From: Cohnella laeviribosi DSM 21336
Lineage (GTDB): Bacteria; Bacillota; Bacilli; Paenibacillales; Paenibacillaceae
Assembly: GCF_000378425.1 (NCBI RefSeq)
Contig: NZ_KB899818.1
Coordinates: forward strand, 1-64,000
Direction of reading: 5' to 3'
Length of the DNA stretch: 64,000 nucleotides
Shown: piece by piece, positions 7,515 to 16,015 of the stretch
How the letters are laid out: each line of letters begins with the position of its first letter
How positions within the stretch are numbered: position 1 is the first letter of the stretch
Program-made: the position numbers and the translations under genes
Notes under the pieces: generated by a model
Told to the model about the DNA's origin: nothing
Database searches by the model: none
The model's input: the letters and a program-made list of their open reading frames with translations, nothing else

Positions 7515-8486
7515 TCAGGCGGATTTGTCCGCGCTTTGCGAAGCGGAAGCGGAATCGTCAAGGCGCTGCGGCAAGACCGCTTCTTTCCGGCGGGTTACGC
7601 TCCGCCGTCCGTCCACGCCGACCGGAACGTCCCCGGCGATCGTCACTCTGCGGACAACGCGCTGCCGGTCGCCGTAATCGTTAATGGCGTAATGCTGCGT
7701 GGCGCGATTGTCCCAGATGACGACATCACCTGCCGACCAGCGCCACCGAACCGTATTTTCCAGCCTGGTCACATGGCTTTGAAGCAGGGATAGCAGCCGG
7801 TCCGAATCCGCCTTCGACAGCCCGATGATTTTCTTGACAAAGTGGCCCAGCAAGAGCGACCGCTCCCCGGTTTCCGGATGCACCCGGACGACCGGGTGCT
7901 CGGTCTCGTACAGCGTCGACGTAAAGACCTCCCGATGATGGCGCAGACTTTCATCCGACACCCGGGTCCGCTGCGCCGCGTAATCGTAATCGTTCGTATG
8001 CAGCGCCCACAGCCGGTCGGCCAGCTCGCGCAATTCCGACGGGAGATCCTGGTAGGCGGCGGCCGCATTCGCCCAAACCGTGTCGCCGCCCGCTTCCGGT
8101 ACGACGACCGCGCGCAAGACGGACGCCTGCGGGTAGGCGTCGACGAACGTCACGTCCGTATGCCAGGAATCCGCGCGGCCGCCATGGGCAGAGGAGTTGA
8201 GCTCCAGCAAATAATTCGTCCCCTGCTTGACCGGCACCGTCGGATGGGCGACCGGCTCCCCGAGCAGCCGTGCGAACGCCTCCTGACCCGCATCGTCCAG
8301 ATGGTGCTGTCCCCGGAAAAACAACACCTTGTGCTTCAGCAGCGCCCCGCGAATGGCGGCCAGCGTGTCCGCGTCCAGATCGCCGCTTAGACGAACGCCT
8401 CTCACTTCCGCGCCGATCCGGCCCGCTACCGGGACCGCTTCGAACCGTTCCTCTACCGCCGGTATTCCGGCCTCTTGCTTGCTCAT
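7515..8486 (-). CDS. TauD/TfdA-family 2-oxoglutarate dioxygenase
   Basis: This Fe(II)/2-oxoglutarate-dependent dioxygenase (323 residues) belongs with TauD, which oxidises taurine so that sulfite is released. The iron ligands are visible as WHTD (H109, D111) and the distal His in TQHYAIND (about H265); the 2-oxoglutarate-binding arginine lies in RQRVVRR about 11 residues further. Two ATGs stand together (8489 and 8486); GGAGGG lies 6 bases before the second, which I chose. It is the last gene of the operon with a sulfonate-type ABC transporter and a flavin monooxygenase, so an organosulfur compound is the likely substrate. The similarity does not fix which sulfonate or sulfate ester is used. 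Confidence 0.9.
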   Translation of the reverse strand: MSKQEAGIPAVEERFEAVPVAGRIGAEVRGVRLSGDLDADTLAAIRGALLKHKVLFFRGQHHLDDAGQEAFARLLGEPVAHPTVPVKQGTNYLLELNSSAHGGRADSWHTDVTFVDAYPQASVLRAVVVPEAGGDTVWANAAAAYQDLPSELRELADRLWALHTNDYDYAAQRTRVSDESLRHHREVFTSTLYETEHPVVRVHPETGERSLLLGHFVKKIIGLSKADSDRLLSLLQSHVTRLENTVRWRWSAGDVVIWDNRATQHYAINDYGDRQRVVRRVTIAGDVPVGVDGRRSVTRRKEAVLPQRLDDSASASQSADKSA

Positions 8487-8526
8487 CATAATCCCTCCAT
8501 GTCCGCCCGATTCGGGCGATATGATT

Positions 8527-9894
8527 TTAGAGCCCGGCGATGGACCGGGATGTTGTAACCTCGGAAAACGAATTGGCGGGTCTGGGCAGGCCCAGATGCT
8601 CGCGCAGCGTCCGGCCGGCATACTCGGTGCGGAACAGCCCGCGCCGCTGCAGCTCGGGGATGACGAGCCGCGCAAACTCTTCCAGCCCGCCCGGCAAATA
8701 CGGAGGCATGACGTTAAAACCGTCGCTGCCGCCGCTCACAAACCACGCTTCCAATTGGTCGGCAACCTGGACCGCCGTTCCGGCAAAGGTCCGATGGCCG
8801 CGTCCGCCGGCAAGGCGATGCAGCAGCTGCCGAATCGTCAACTTTTCGCGTTGGGCGAGATCGACGACGAGCTGAAACCGGCTTCGGTTGCCGTTGATGG
8901 TCTCCGCCGGCGGCAATTCCGGCAGCGGCCCGTCGAGCGGATACGTGTACAAATCGACGCCGAGCATGTTGGAGAGCTGGTGCAGACCGTACTCCGGCAC
9001 CGTAAGCTCGTTCAGCTCCCGCTCCTTCTCGATCGCCTCCGATTCGGTCTCGCCGATCACCGCGCAGATGCCCGGCAATATCTTCAGCTCTTCGGGGTTG
9101 CGGCCGAACCGCGCCGCCCTTGCCTACACGTCGGCGTAAAACCGCTGAGCCTCCTCCAGCGTCTGCTGCGCGGTAAAGATGGCCTCGGCGTGCTGCGCGG
9201 CGAATTCCTTGCCGTCTTCGGAAGAGCCGGCCTGAACGAGCACCGGATAGCCTTGCGGGGATGTCGGCACGTTGAGCGGCCCGCGAACCTTGAACGACTC
9301 GCCGGCATGCTGGATCTCCCGCACCTTGCGGTCGTCGGCAAAGATCCCCGACGCCTTGTCGAGCACCAGGGCGTCGTCCTCCCAGCTGTCCCACAGTCCC
9401 TTCGCCACCTGCAGGAACTCCCTCGCGCGCTCGTAGCGTTTGCCGTGCTCAAGGTGCGCATCCCGATTGAAATTCAGCGCTTCGAACGGGCTTGCGGACG
9501 TGACGATATTCCAGCCCGCGCGTCCGCCGCTGATATGATCGAGCGAGGCGAACTTGCGCGCCACGTGAAACGGCTCGTTGTAGGTCGTCGAAACGGTGCC
9601 GATCAGCCCGATATGGCGGGTGACCGCCGACAGCGCGGACAGCAGCGTAAACGGCTCGAGCCCGACGGAGCCGCCGTGGCGGATGTTTTTGTTGACGGCC
9701 AAGCCGTCCGCGAGGAACAGCGAATCGAATTTGGCCTCCTCGGCGATGCGGGCGAGCCGCTCGAAATAGCGGATATCGGTGATGCGGTGCGGTTCCGCGT
9801 CCGGGCGCCGCCATGCCGCTTCATGATGGCCGACGTTCATGATAAACAGATTCAGGTGAAGCTGGCGCTTTGTTTTTCCCATTCGTCCCGACAC
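8527..9894 (-). pseudogene. NtaA/SnaA-type flavin monooxygenase interrupted by one amber codon
   Basis: The two halves are in the same reading frame: 456 codons from 9894 to 8527 with a single internal TAG at 9126-9124 (codon 257). The sequence before it (FYADV) and after it (ARAARFGRNPEELKILPG) joins smoothly into a luciferase-like monooxygenase of the NtaA/SnaA/DszA/SoxA group, which use reduced flavin to attack sulfonates, sulfones or chelators. Family length is about 440-460 residues, so nothing else is missing. One base change from AAG or CAG would give this stop. The gene sits between the transporter permease and the dioxygenase. It may be a recent pseudogene, a suppressed gene or a sequencing error. 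Confidence 0.85.
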
Positions 9895-9906
9895 TCCTCT
9901 CGTTTT

Positions 9907-10749
9907 TTATTCGTTGTACGTCTGCTTCCAGCCGGTCAGCCGCCGTTCCAAAGCGACCAGCGCGTAGTTGGCGATCAGGCCGATCGCCGAGATGGTGATG
10001 ATCCCCGCGTACATGTCCGGGATGAGAAAGCTGAACTGCGCATACTGGATCAAATAGCCGAGGCCGGATTTCGCGCCGACCATCTCCGCTGCGACCAGGA
10101 CGAGAATGGAGCTTGCGGCCGCCTGCCGGATGCCGACAAAGATGGTCGGAATCGAAGCCGGGATCATGACCTTGCGGAACAGGCGGACGGACGACAGCCC
10201 CATCGAGCGGGCCGACTTGATCAGCAGCGGATCGACGTTGCGGACGCCGCTGATCGTGTTGATGAGCAGCGGGAAGAAGCAGGCGTAAAAAACGATCGCG
10301 ACTTTCGACGTTTCGCCAAGACCGAGCAGCAGGATAAACACGGGCAAAATCGCCAGCGCCGCCGTATTGCGCAGCAGCTCGAGCATCGGGTTCAAATATT
10401 CGGACACCGGCTTCCACCAGCCGATCGCCAGGCCGAGCGGGATGCTGACCGCAATCGCCAGGAAAAATCCGCCCGCCGAGCGGCTCAGGCTGGCCAGCGC
10501 GTGATCGGCCAGATCGCCGGACAGCAGCAGCCGCCACCAAGCTTCGGCCACCTCCGAAAGCGGCGGCAAAAAGGTTCCGTCGACCAGTCCGGCGCGCGGC
10601 GCAATCTCCCATAAGGCGAGGAAGGCGGCGATCACAACCGTGTTTTTCAGCAGCTTGCCAAGCCTCGCCAAAAGCCGTCCCGGCGGGCCGAAGCCGCTTT
10701 TTTCACGAAGAACAAGCGTCCTTCCCACTCCCCCGTCAGCCATCCGCAA
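9907..10749 (-). CDS. ABC transporter permease, SsuC/TauC type
   Basis: The 280-residue inner-membrane permease has about six hydrophobic helices and the BPD_transp_1 EAA loop, visible as the stretch around RSMGLSSVRLFRKVMIPASIP (near residues 180-200), which contacts the ATPase. SsuC/TauC/NitT-type permeases import sulfonates, nitrate or thiamine precursors with one binding protein and one ATPase. The gene overlaps the upstream ATPase gene by 14 bases and precedes the flavin monooxygenase gene by 12 bases, consistent with translational coupling. The pairing with monooxygenase and TauD-like enzymes favours sulfonate import. Confidence 0.9.
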   Translation of the reverse strand: MRMADGGVGRTLVLREKSGFGPPGRLLARLGKLLKNTVVIAAFLALWEIAPRAGLVDGTFLPPLSEVAEAWWRLLLSGDLADHALASLSRSAGGFFLAIAVSIPLGLAIGWWKPVSEYLNPMLELLRNTAALAILPVFILLLGLGETSKVAIVFYACFFPLLINTISGVRNVDPLLIKSARSMGLSSVRLFRKVMIPASIPTIFVGIRQAAASSILVLVAAEMVGAKSGLGYLIQYAQFSFLIPDMYAGIITISAIGLIANYALVALERRLTGWKQTYNE

Positions 10750-11614
10750 CCGCTCCTTTCAATGGAGACCTTCCGCCCGGAAAGGCCTCGAGGCTATTGC
10801 TTTTCTCCTGCTCCTGCGCCTTGCTTACTTCGTCCTTGAGCAAATCCCACACTTCATGCCGCAGCTTGACGAACGCCGAATCCGATCTGAAGTCTTCCTC
10901 TCCGCTGCGGGAGGCGAAGGGAATGTCGACGATCCGCTTGATGCGTCCCGGGCGGGACGTCATGACGGCGACCCGTTGGCCGAGATAGACCGCCTCGTCG
11001 ATGCCGTGCGTGATAAAAATGACGGTTTTGCCCGTCGCTTCCCAAATGCGCAGAAGTTCGCTCTGCAGCGTCTCGCGCGTCTGCGCATCCAGCGCGGCAA
11101 ACGGTTCGTCCATCAGCAGCACGTCCGGATCGTAAGCCAAGCTGCGCGCGATGGCGACCCGCTGCCGCATCCCGCCCGACAGCTCGTGCGGATACCGGTT
11201 CTCGAACCCGGCGAGGCCGACCAGCTCGAGGAACTCTTTCGCGATTTTTCTTCTCTGCCTTCGGCCGATCCCTTTGGCCTCCAGTCCGAATTCGACGTTC
11301 GCGAGCGCCGTCTTCCACGGAAACAGCGCATACTGCTGAAACACGATGCCGCGGTCCAGGTTCGGGCCTTCGATCGGCTTGCCGTCAAGCAGGATGCGGC
11401 CGCTGCTTGGCTTCGACAGCCCGGCCAGCAGATCGAGCAAGGTGGACTTGCCGCAGCCGCTCGGGCCGACGATGACCATGAATTCCCCCTGCCGCACGTC
11501 CAGATGAATGTCCTGCAGCGCGGATATCGGGTGGAATTCCTCCTTGAGATGGCCTAAATTCCGCTGGACCCGGAACGATTTGTACACATGCTGAATGCTG
11601 ATTTTGGCCGTCAT
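10736..11614 (-). CDS. ABC transporter ATP-binding protein, SsuB/TauB type
   Basis: The 292-residue ATPase powers import. Walker A is GPSGCGKST (about residues 50-58), the signature is LSGGMRQR, Walker B is VLLMDEPFAALD, and the switch His is in FITHGIDEA. An upstream extension of the frame exists, but ATG at 11614 follows AAGGAG at a proper distance and begins MTAKISIQHVYKSF, as in the family. Its ATG overlaps the stop of the binding-protein gene (ATGA), so the two are translationally coupled. Partner of the permease just downstream. Confidence 0.92.
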   Translation of the reverse strand: MTAKISIQHVYKSFRVQRNLGHLKEEFHPISALQDIHLDVRQGEFMVIVGPSGCGKSTLLDLLAGLSKPSSGRILLDGKPIEGPNLDRGIVFQQYALFPWKTALANVEFGLEAKGIGRRQRRKIAKEFLELVGLAGFENRYPHELSGGMRQRVAIARSLAYDPDVLLMDEPFAALDAQTRETLQSELLRIWEATGKTVIFITHGIDEAVYLGQRVAVMTSRPGRIKRIVDIPFASRSGEEDFRSDSAFVKLRHEVWDLLKDEVSKAQEQEKSNSLEAFPGGRSPLKGAVADG

Positions 11615-12666
11615 GGCGCCGCTCCTTCCTCCGCGCGGTACGGATTGAATTCGTTCGTGTACAAGTCTGCCGCTTTGAGCTGGCCTTCCTTCAGCGTCCC
11701 TTCCGCCACCAGCCAATCGATCCACGTCTGGAATTCGGACTCGGCAATGAGCCCCCCTTTGCCCACGACGCCTGTGCTTTTCCAGTATTTAACGGCCGAC
11801 GCGTCCTCCTTCCTTCCCCGTTCGGCGATGATTTTTTCAAAGCGGGCGATCACTTCCTCCCGCGGCGTCGTGCGCGCCCACTCGATCGCTTTCGCCGTCG
11901 CCTCCACAAACTTGCGCGTCGCGTTCGGATTTTCCTTGATGAACTTGTCCGTCAGCACGTATGTTCCGGCGCTGAAGGTGCCGAACAGGTCGATGTCCCG
12001 GAACAGCGGCCGAATGCCGCCCCGCTCCAGCGCCTTGTCGCGAAGCAGGCCGCCAAGCGTGGCGACGTCCACCTGATGGGCTCTGAGCGTCTGCTCCGAC
12101 GTGACCGGCGGCACCACGACAAGCGTCACCTGCTCGATCTCCTTGGGCGTCAGCCCTTCCCGGTGCAAATACTCCTTGATGACGAATTCGTGATGCGCGC
12201 CCAGCGTGTTGACGGCAATCTTCTTGCCGATCAGGTCTTTGGCCGTCCGAATCGGGCTGTCGTCGAGCACGTAATAGCCCGTCCAAGTGTTTTCGTCGAC
12301 GCCGTAATACGAAATGACCGGCGTAACGGCCGCCTTGGCCGCCAGCAGCTTGACGATCGCCCCGTTGAAGGCGCCGCCGAAATCCGTGTCGCCGGTCACG
12401 ACCGCTTGAATATCCTGCGGGCCGCTGATCGTATTGCCGATAAATTTCAGCTTCAGCGGCGCCAAGTAGCCGAGATCTTCGGCCAGTTCGGGGAACGTCA
12501 CCGCCCCGACGCTTCCCTGGTAGCGCAGTTCCGTCACTTCAAGCCCTTCCGGATTGGCTGCATGCGCGGAGGACGGCTCTTTCGCTCCGCACCCGGACAA
12601 TACGATCGCCGAAGCGACCGCAGGAGCCAATACGGCGCCGATGCGCTTTAACCACCGGTTTCCCAT
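11611..12666 (-). CDS. Substrate-binding lipoprotein, SsuA/TauA/NMT1 type
   Basis: This is the extracellular solute receptor of the importer (351 residues). It begins with a basic stretch and hydrophobic segment ending in a lipobox, LSGCG, so it is lipid-anchored. The NMT1-like fold follows, including the GxxDFGGAFNGAIVKLLA region after the first half-domain and a second domain from about residue 180. Two adjacent ATGs are possible (12669 and 12666); GGGAGG is 4 and 7 bases upstream respectively, favouring the second. It is the first gene of the minus-strand operon and stands head-to-head with the HTH/binding-protein fusion gene. Confidence 0.92.
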   Translation of the reverse strand: MGNRWLKRIGAVLAPAVASAIVLSGCGAKEPSSAHAANPEGLEVTELRYQGSVGAVTFPELAEDLGYLAPLKLKFIGNTISGPQDIQAVVTGDTDFGGAFNGAIVKLLAAKAAVTPVISYYGVDENTWTGYYVLDDSPIRTAKDLIGKKIAVNTLGAHHEFVIKEYLHREGLTPKEIEQVTLVVVPPVTSEQTLRAHQVDVATLGGLLRDKALERGGIRPLFRDIDLFGTFSAGTYVLTDKFIKENPNATRKFVEATAKAIEWARTTPREEVIARFEKIIAERGRKEDASAVKYWKSTGVVGKGGLIAESEFQTWIDWLVAEGTLKEGQLKAADLYTNEFNPYRAEEGAAP

Positions 12667-12853
12667 CATCCAACCTCCCATTTGACTCCGTTTCTTTAAG
12701 CTCATAATTCCCATAGACTTGATATGCTTTTGTTTCTATAATGGAATGTACTATCGGCTCCATGACGCGTCAATAAAATGGCAACACATGAAGGCGAATG
12801 ACGACGAATGATCACCACACTTCCGATTGGCCCGGGAAGGAGGCGCTATTTCG

Positions 12854-14089
12854 ATGTCCGTTAACCGATTCGAACCGTTCCTTACGCTGCACGAGGCGAT
12901 CGATTTGCTCGGCGTCAGCCGTTCGACCTTCGACCGCTGGCGCAAGCAGAAGCGGCTGCCCGTCATCAAGATCGGCAAAGAAATCTGGATCGACAAAAAC
13001 GAGCTGGAGCAATGGGTCCGCCATCACTCCTCTTCCCGTCCGGACGCGCAAAAGCCTTCGGTTCCGGCGTCCGACCTTCGCCCTTCGTCCGGGCGAATGA
13101 CCGTCGCCGTCGGCTACCAGAGCGGATCGGCGCATATGTGGACGGCGCTGCTGATGAAAGAGCTTGGCTGGTTCGAGGAAGAGCTGGCCCGCGTCTGCCC
13201 GCAGGCGTCCGTAAGATGGATCGACGCGGCCAACGGTCCGTCCCTGCTGCAAGGCCTGATCGGCGGCAGCATCCAAATCGCCTCGCTCGGCGATTATCCG
13301 ATCATGCTCGGCTTTTCGCTCAGCCGGTCGCTGCCCGCCTTTCGCCCCGTCCTGCTCGCCTTCGACGGCAAAACGGCCGGCGGCAGAGGCATCTCCCTCG
13401 TGGCGCGGAAAGATCTCGTCATTCGCTGCGCATCCGAACTGGCCGGTCTGCCCCTTGCGACCGTCCCGCAATCCAGCGCGGGGCGGCGGCTGGCCAAGTG
13501 GCTGCGCTCGCTCGGTTACGGCGAGGAACGGCTCGTACATAAAGACATAGCGGAAAGCGCGGCGGCACTTAGACAGGGCGAAATCGCCGGAAGCGTCATG
13601 TGGGAACCGCATGTAACCTTGATGGAACAGCGCGGAGAAGGGAAAATCTTTTTCAAGGAGGGATTCGGAGAGGACTTCCTGACCGGCATCGTCGCGGAGG
13701 AAAATTGGGCTCGCCAGCATCCGGAAGCGGCCGCGGCTTACGTGAAGGCGCACATCCGCGTCCACCATCTGCTGCGCGGCGACGTCCATGTGGCTTCCCG
13801 CATCATCTCCCGCCTAAGCGGCATACCCGCGGAGACGGCCGCCCGCATCATCGCCAAAGTCAGGTGGGACGCGTCGGTCTACGACAAAGACCTGCGGACG
13901 CTCAGCCGGCTCATGCCGGAGGAGGCCGCGACGAAGGAGGCCGGAGCGGCTGATGCGCCCCGGGACGCGGGCGGAACGGACTATTCGCCTATGTCCGAAT
14001 ATTTTCGCCGGGCGGTCGAAGCCTTGAAGCTGCCGGACCCCGGCGCGCGCCCGGTGCAAGGGGACTGGTCGGATGAGCAGCATTATTGA
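12854..14089 (+). CDS. HTH DNA-binding domain fused to a cytoplasmic SsuA-like ligand-binding domain
   Basis: The 411-residue protein starts with an excisionase/MerR-like helix-turn-helix (residues 5-55: FLTLHEAIDLLGVSRSTFDR, then W.K.K.LPVIKIGKE and DKNELEQW), followed by a linker and then a periplasmic-binding-protein fold of the NMT1/SsuA kind from about residue 78 (TVAVGYQSGSAHMWTALLMK...GSIQIASLGDYPIML...). There is no signal peptide or membrane helix, so the binding domain works inside the cell, presumably as the sensor of a one-component regulator. ATG at 12854 lies 10 bases after AAGGAGG. The gene is divergent from the operon whose binding protein has the same fold; a TATAAT at 12737-12742 is a candidate -10. 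Activator or repressor role is unknown. Confidence 0.85.
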   Translation: MSVNRFEPFLTLHEAIDLLGVSRSTFDRWRKQKRLPVIKIGKEIWIDKNELEQWVRHHSSSRPDAQKPSVPASDLRPSSGRMTVAVGYQSGSAHMWTALLMKELGWFEEELARVCPQASVRWIDAANGPSLLQGLIGGSIQIASLGDYPIMLGFSLSRSLPAFRPVLLAFDGKTAGGRGISLVARKDLVIRCASELAGLPLATVPQSSAGRRLAKWLRSLGYGEERLVHKDIAESAAALRQGEIAGSVMWEPHVTLMEQRGEGKIFFKEGFGEDFLTGIVAEENWARQHPEAAAAYVKAHIRVHHLLRGDVHVASRIISRLSGIPAETAARIIAKVRWDASVYDKDLRTLSRLMPEEAATKEAGAADAPRDAGGTDYSPMSEYFRRAVEALKLPDPGARPVQGDWSDEQHY

Positions 14090-14299
14090 AGGCGCGCGGG
14101 CCGCGGGAAAGCCATGACGGCGCGAACCGGCTTCCGGCGGCGTCCCGGCGTTCCGGTGCCGGACGGCTGGCGCCTAACGGCTACTATAGAACCACTGGCG
14201 CCTCTGCCCGCGCATGCTCGACCTGCTCTCCTCTTACCGGCTGCCGCTTGCCGCCGACGCACAATGCAGCCCGGCGCGCTTGAATGCGGCCTTTTCCTG
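14090..14299. other. Gap without a recognisable gene
   Basis: The GC-rich stretch after the regulator stop shows open frames on both strands, but none with a ribosome site or recognisable protein. I see no convincing terminator. It ends at the Fur-controlled promoter. Confidence 0.5.
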
Positions 14300-14328
14300 T
14301 TGACAATGAAAATGAGAATTGTTATCAT
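14300..14328 (+). promoter_or_regulatory. SigA promoter with overlapping Fur box
   Basis: TTGACA at 14300-14305 and TATCAT at 14323-14328 are 17 bases apart. TGAGAATTGTTATCA at 14313-14327 fits the Fur 7-1-7 element (12 of 14 positions), and the 19-base classic box starting at 14314 matches at 15 positions. The operator covers the spacer and -10, so iron-loaded Fur should block transcription of the downstream binding-protein gene. Confidence 0.85.
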
Positions 14329-14385
14329 TATCTCTGTTTTGATCACTCTATCAAACACGACGAAACCATGAGGGGGAGCAACAAC

Positions 14386-15405
14386 GTGTCACACAGCAAA
14401 ACCAAATTCACATTCGTACTTGTCAGCTTAATGATCTTGTCCCTGGTTCTTGCGGCCTGCGGCGGCAATGCGTCCAACAACGCTGCTAGCGGTTCGCCCA
14501 GCGCGCCGGCGTCGAGCCCGTCCGAGAGCCAAGCAACTGCCGGCGCATCCGAAACGCCCGACGCTTCGGCCGAAAGAACGTTGACGGACGGCCTTGGCCA
14601 TGAAGTGAAGGTGCCGGCCAACCCGCAGCGCATTATCGCCTCCTATTTGGAAGACCATCTGGTCGCGCTCGGTGTGAAGCCCGTCGCCCAATGGTCGGTC
14701 GCTAACGGCATCCAGGATTATTTGCAAACCGAACTGAAAGGCATTCCGACGATCTCCTACGATCTGCCTTACGAAGCGGTCTCGAGCTTCTCGCCGGACT
14801 TGATCATCATCGGGTCGTCCTCGACGGTCGAAGGCGACAAATACGCTCAATATTCCAAAATCGCGCCGACCTACGTCCTTGGCGACGAAATCAACAACGA
14901 TTGGCGGAAGGCTTTGCTGAAAATCGGGGAAGTGCTGAACAAAAGCGAAGAAGCGCAAAAGGCGCTGGACGAATACGAGGCTAAAGCCAAGGAAGCGAAA
15001 GAGAAGCTGCAGCAAACGATCGGAAACGAATCCGCCGCCGTTCTCTGGCTCATTCAGAAGCAGTTTTACATCGTCAGCGATAAACTGTCCAGCGGCGCCG
15101 TATTGTACGGCGATCTGGGCCTGAAGGTGCCCGAAGTCGTCAAGGAAATTTCCGCAAGCGGCACGGCAAGCTGGAACCCGATTTCGCTCGAAAAGCTGGC
15201 CGAACTGGACGCGGATCACATTTTCCTCGTCAACAGCGACAAGTCGACGGGCTCCGAAGCGCTTAAGGATCCGATCTGGAAAAACATTCCTGCCGTCAAA
15301 AACGGGCATGTGTACGAGTTCGACAGCACCCACAGCTGGCTGTATTCCGGCGCGATCGCGAACAGCCAGATTATCGACGACGTGATCGCAAGCGTCGCCA
15401 AGTAA
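14386..15405 (+). CDS. Iron-siderophore ABC transporter binding lipoprotein
   Basis: The 339-residue protein is a class III (FecB/BtuF-like) solute-binding protein. It has a lipoprotein signal ending in LVLAACGGN, a Ser/Ala/Pro-rich linker, and the Peripla_BP_2 domain beginning RTLTDGLGHEVKVPANPQRIIA, followed by the long helical backbone between lobes (KSEEAQKALDEYEAKAKEAKEK). GTG at 14386 sits 7 bases after AGGGGGAG and is preferred to the ATG at 14368. It is preceded by a Fur-box promoter, so expression should rise under iron starvation. No permease or ATPase gene adjoins, so it must share transporter parts encoded elsewhere. Confidence 0.9.
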   Translation: MSHSKTKFTFVLVSLMILSLVLAACGGNASNNAASGSPSAPASSPSESQATAGASETPDASAERTLTDGLGHEVKVPANPQRIIASYLEDHLVALGVKPVAQWSVANGIQDYLQTELKGIPTISYDLPYEAVSSFSPDLIIIGSSSTVEGDKYAQYSKIAPTYVLGDEINNDWRKALLKIGEVLNKSEEAQKALDEYEAKAKEAKEKLQQTIGNESAAVLWLIQKQFYIVSDKLSSGAVLYGDLGLKVPEVVKEISASGTASWNPISLEKLAELDADHIFLVNSDKSTGSEALKDPIWKNIPAVKNGHVYEFDSTHSWLYSGAIANSQIIDDVIASVAK

Positions 15406-15606
15406 CTGCGTTTCCGCGCCCGGTAGATTGTCTTTTTGCTGCAACGCCGTTCGGAAGCCCGGCGCCCTGCGCGTTCGGCTGCCTGACCGCTGCGGCAAGG
15501 AGACCTGGGATCGTCCTTGAAAAAGAAGGCTGTCCTCGAAAAATCTGTTCACGTGTGACGGACAGGCAACTGAAGAGAAAAACATGCAAAAATGAGGAAA
15601 TGGCGG

Positions 15607-15641
15607 TGCAAGGGGGTTACCCCTGCATCGTCGTTTTTTTT
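15607..15641 (+). terminator. Terminator-like hairpin with T-run
   Basis: TGCAAGGGG and CCCCTGCA pair around a GTTA loop with one bulged A, followed by TCGTCG and eight T residues. It lies 200 bases after the siderophore-binding gene and can end that transcript. A CTGTCC/GGACAG inverted repeat stands a little upstream, near 15530-15565, in a stretch resembling a transposon edge. Confidence 0.7.
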
Positions 15642-15673
15642 GCTTCCGGTCTGTTCTATTGACGCTTTCTTGA

Positions 15674-15897
15674 CATCCGAACAGCCGGGAGGAACTGCAG
15701 TTGCCATAACCGCAACTGCAGAACCCGTTTTCGCGCGATCCCCCGATTGAAGTGCCAAAAAGGCAATTAAATCCGTCATCTCCCCCATCCGACCGGCCGG
15801 GCGAGGCTGCAGTTGCCGTAACCGCAACTGCAGAGCCCGTTTTCGCGCGATCCCCCGATTGAAGTGCCAAAAAGGCAATTAAAATCGGGCATCTTGC
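15674..15897. repeat. Tandem 112-bp repeat, two copies plus a partial third
   Basis: Units start at 15674 and 15786. Their 77-base cores (15695-15771 and 15807-15883) differ at only two positions. Each core holds a 10-base perfect inverted repeat CTGCAGTTGC/GCAACTGCAG with a 7-base loop, then a conserved stretch with CGTTTTCGCGCGATCCCCCG and a smaller TGCC/GGCA hairpin. The segment after the second core (to about 15912) again resembles the start of a unit. Together with the terminator this accounts for most of the gene-free stretch 15406-16015. It resembles a dispersed intergenic repeat family; other copies cannot be checked here. Confidence 0.85.
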
Positions 15898-16015
15898 CCT
15901 CCGGCCTGTCGGATGGACGGGGCTGAAATCCTCAATCTTCACATTCGTGCTTAAGCTTCTAATCGAAGAGAGGATGTGGGGACACCGCGATCGCCCGGAC
16001 CGGCATCCGACGGCG

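Noticed and set aside
9124-9126. Pyrrolysine or selenocysteine coding at the amber codon
   Set aside because: The codon is TAG, which rules out selenocysteine; pyrrolysine is not expected in this lineage and no biosynthesis gene is seen. Simple mutation is more likely.
8329-10614. Open plus-strand frame of 761 codons opposite the sulfonate-type operon
   Set aside because: Antisense shadow: three genes with clear motifs lie on the other strand and the frame crosses their borders without any domain of its own.
15530-15565. Complete insertion sequence near the CTGTCC/GGACAG inverted repeat
   Set aside because: There is no transposase frame and no matching opposite end; only a possible transposon edge remains.
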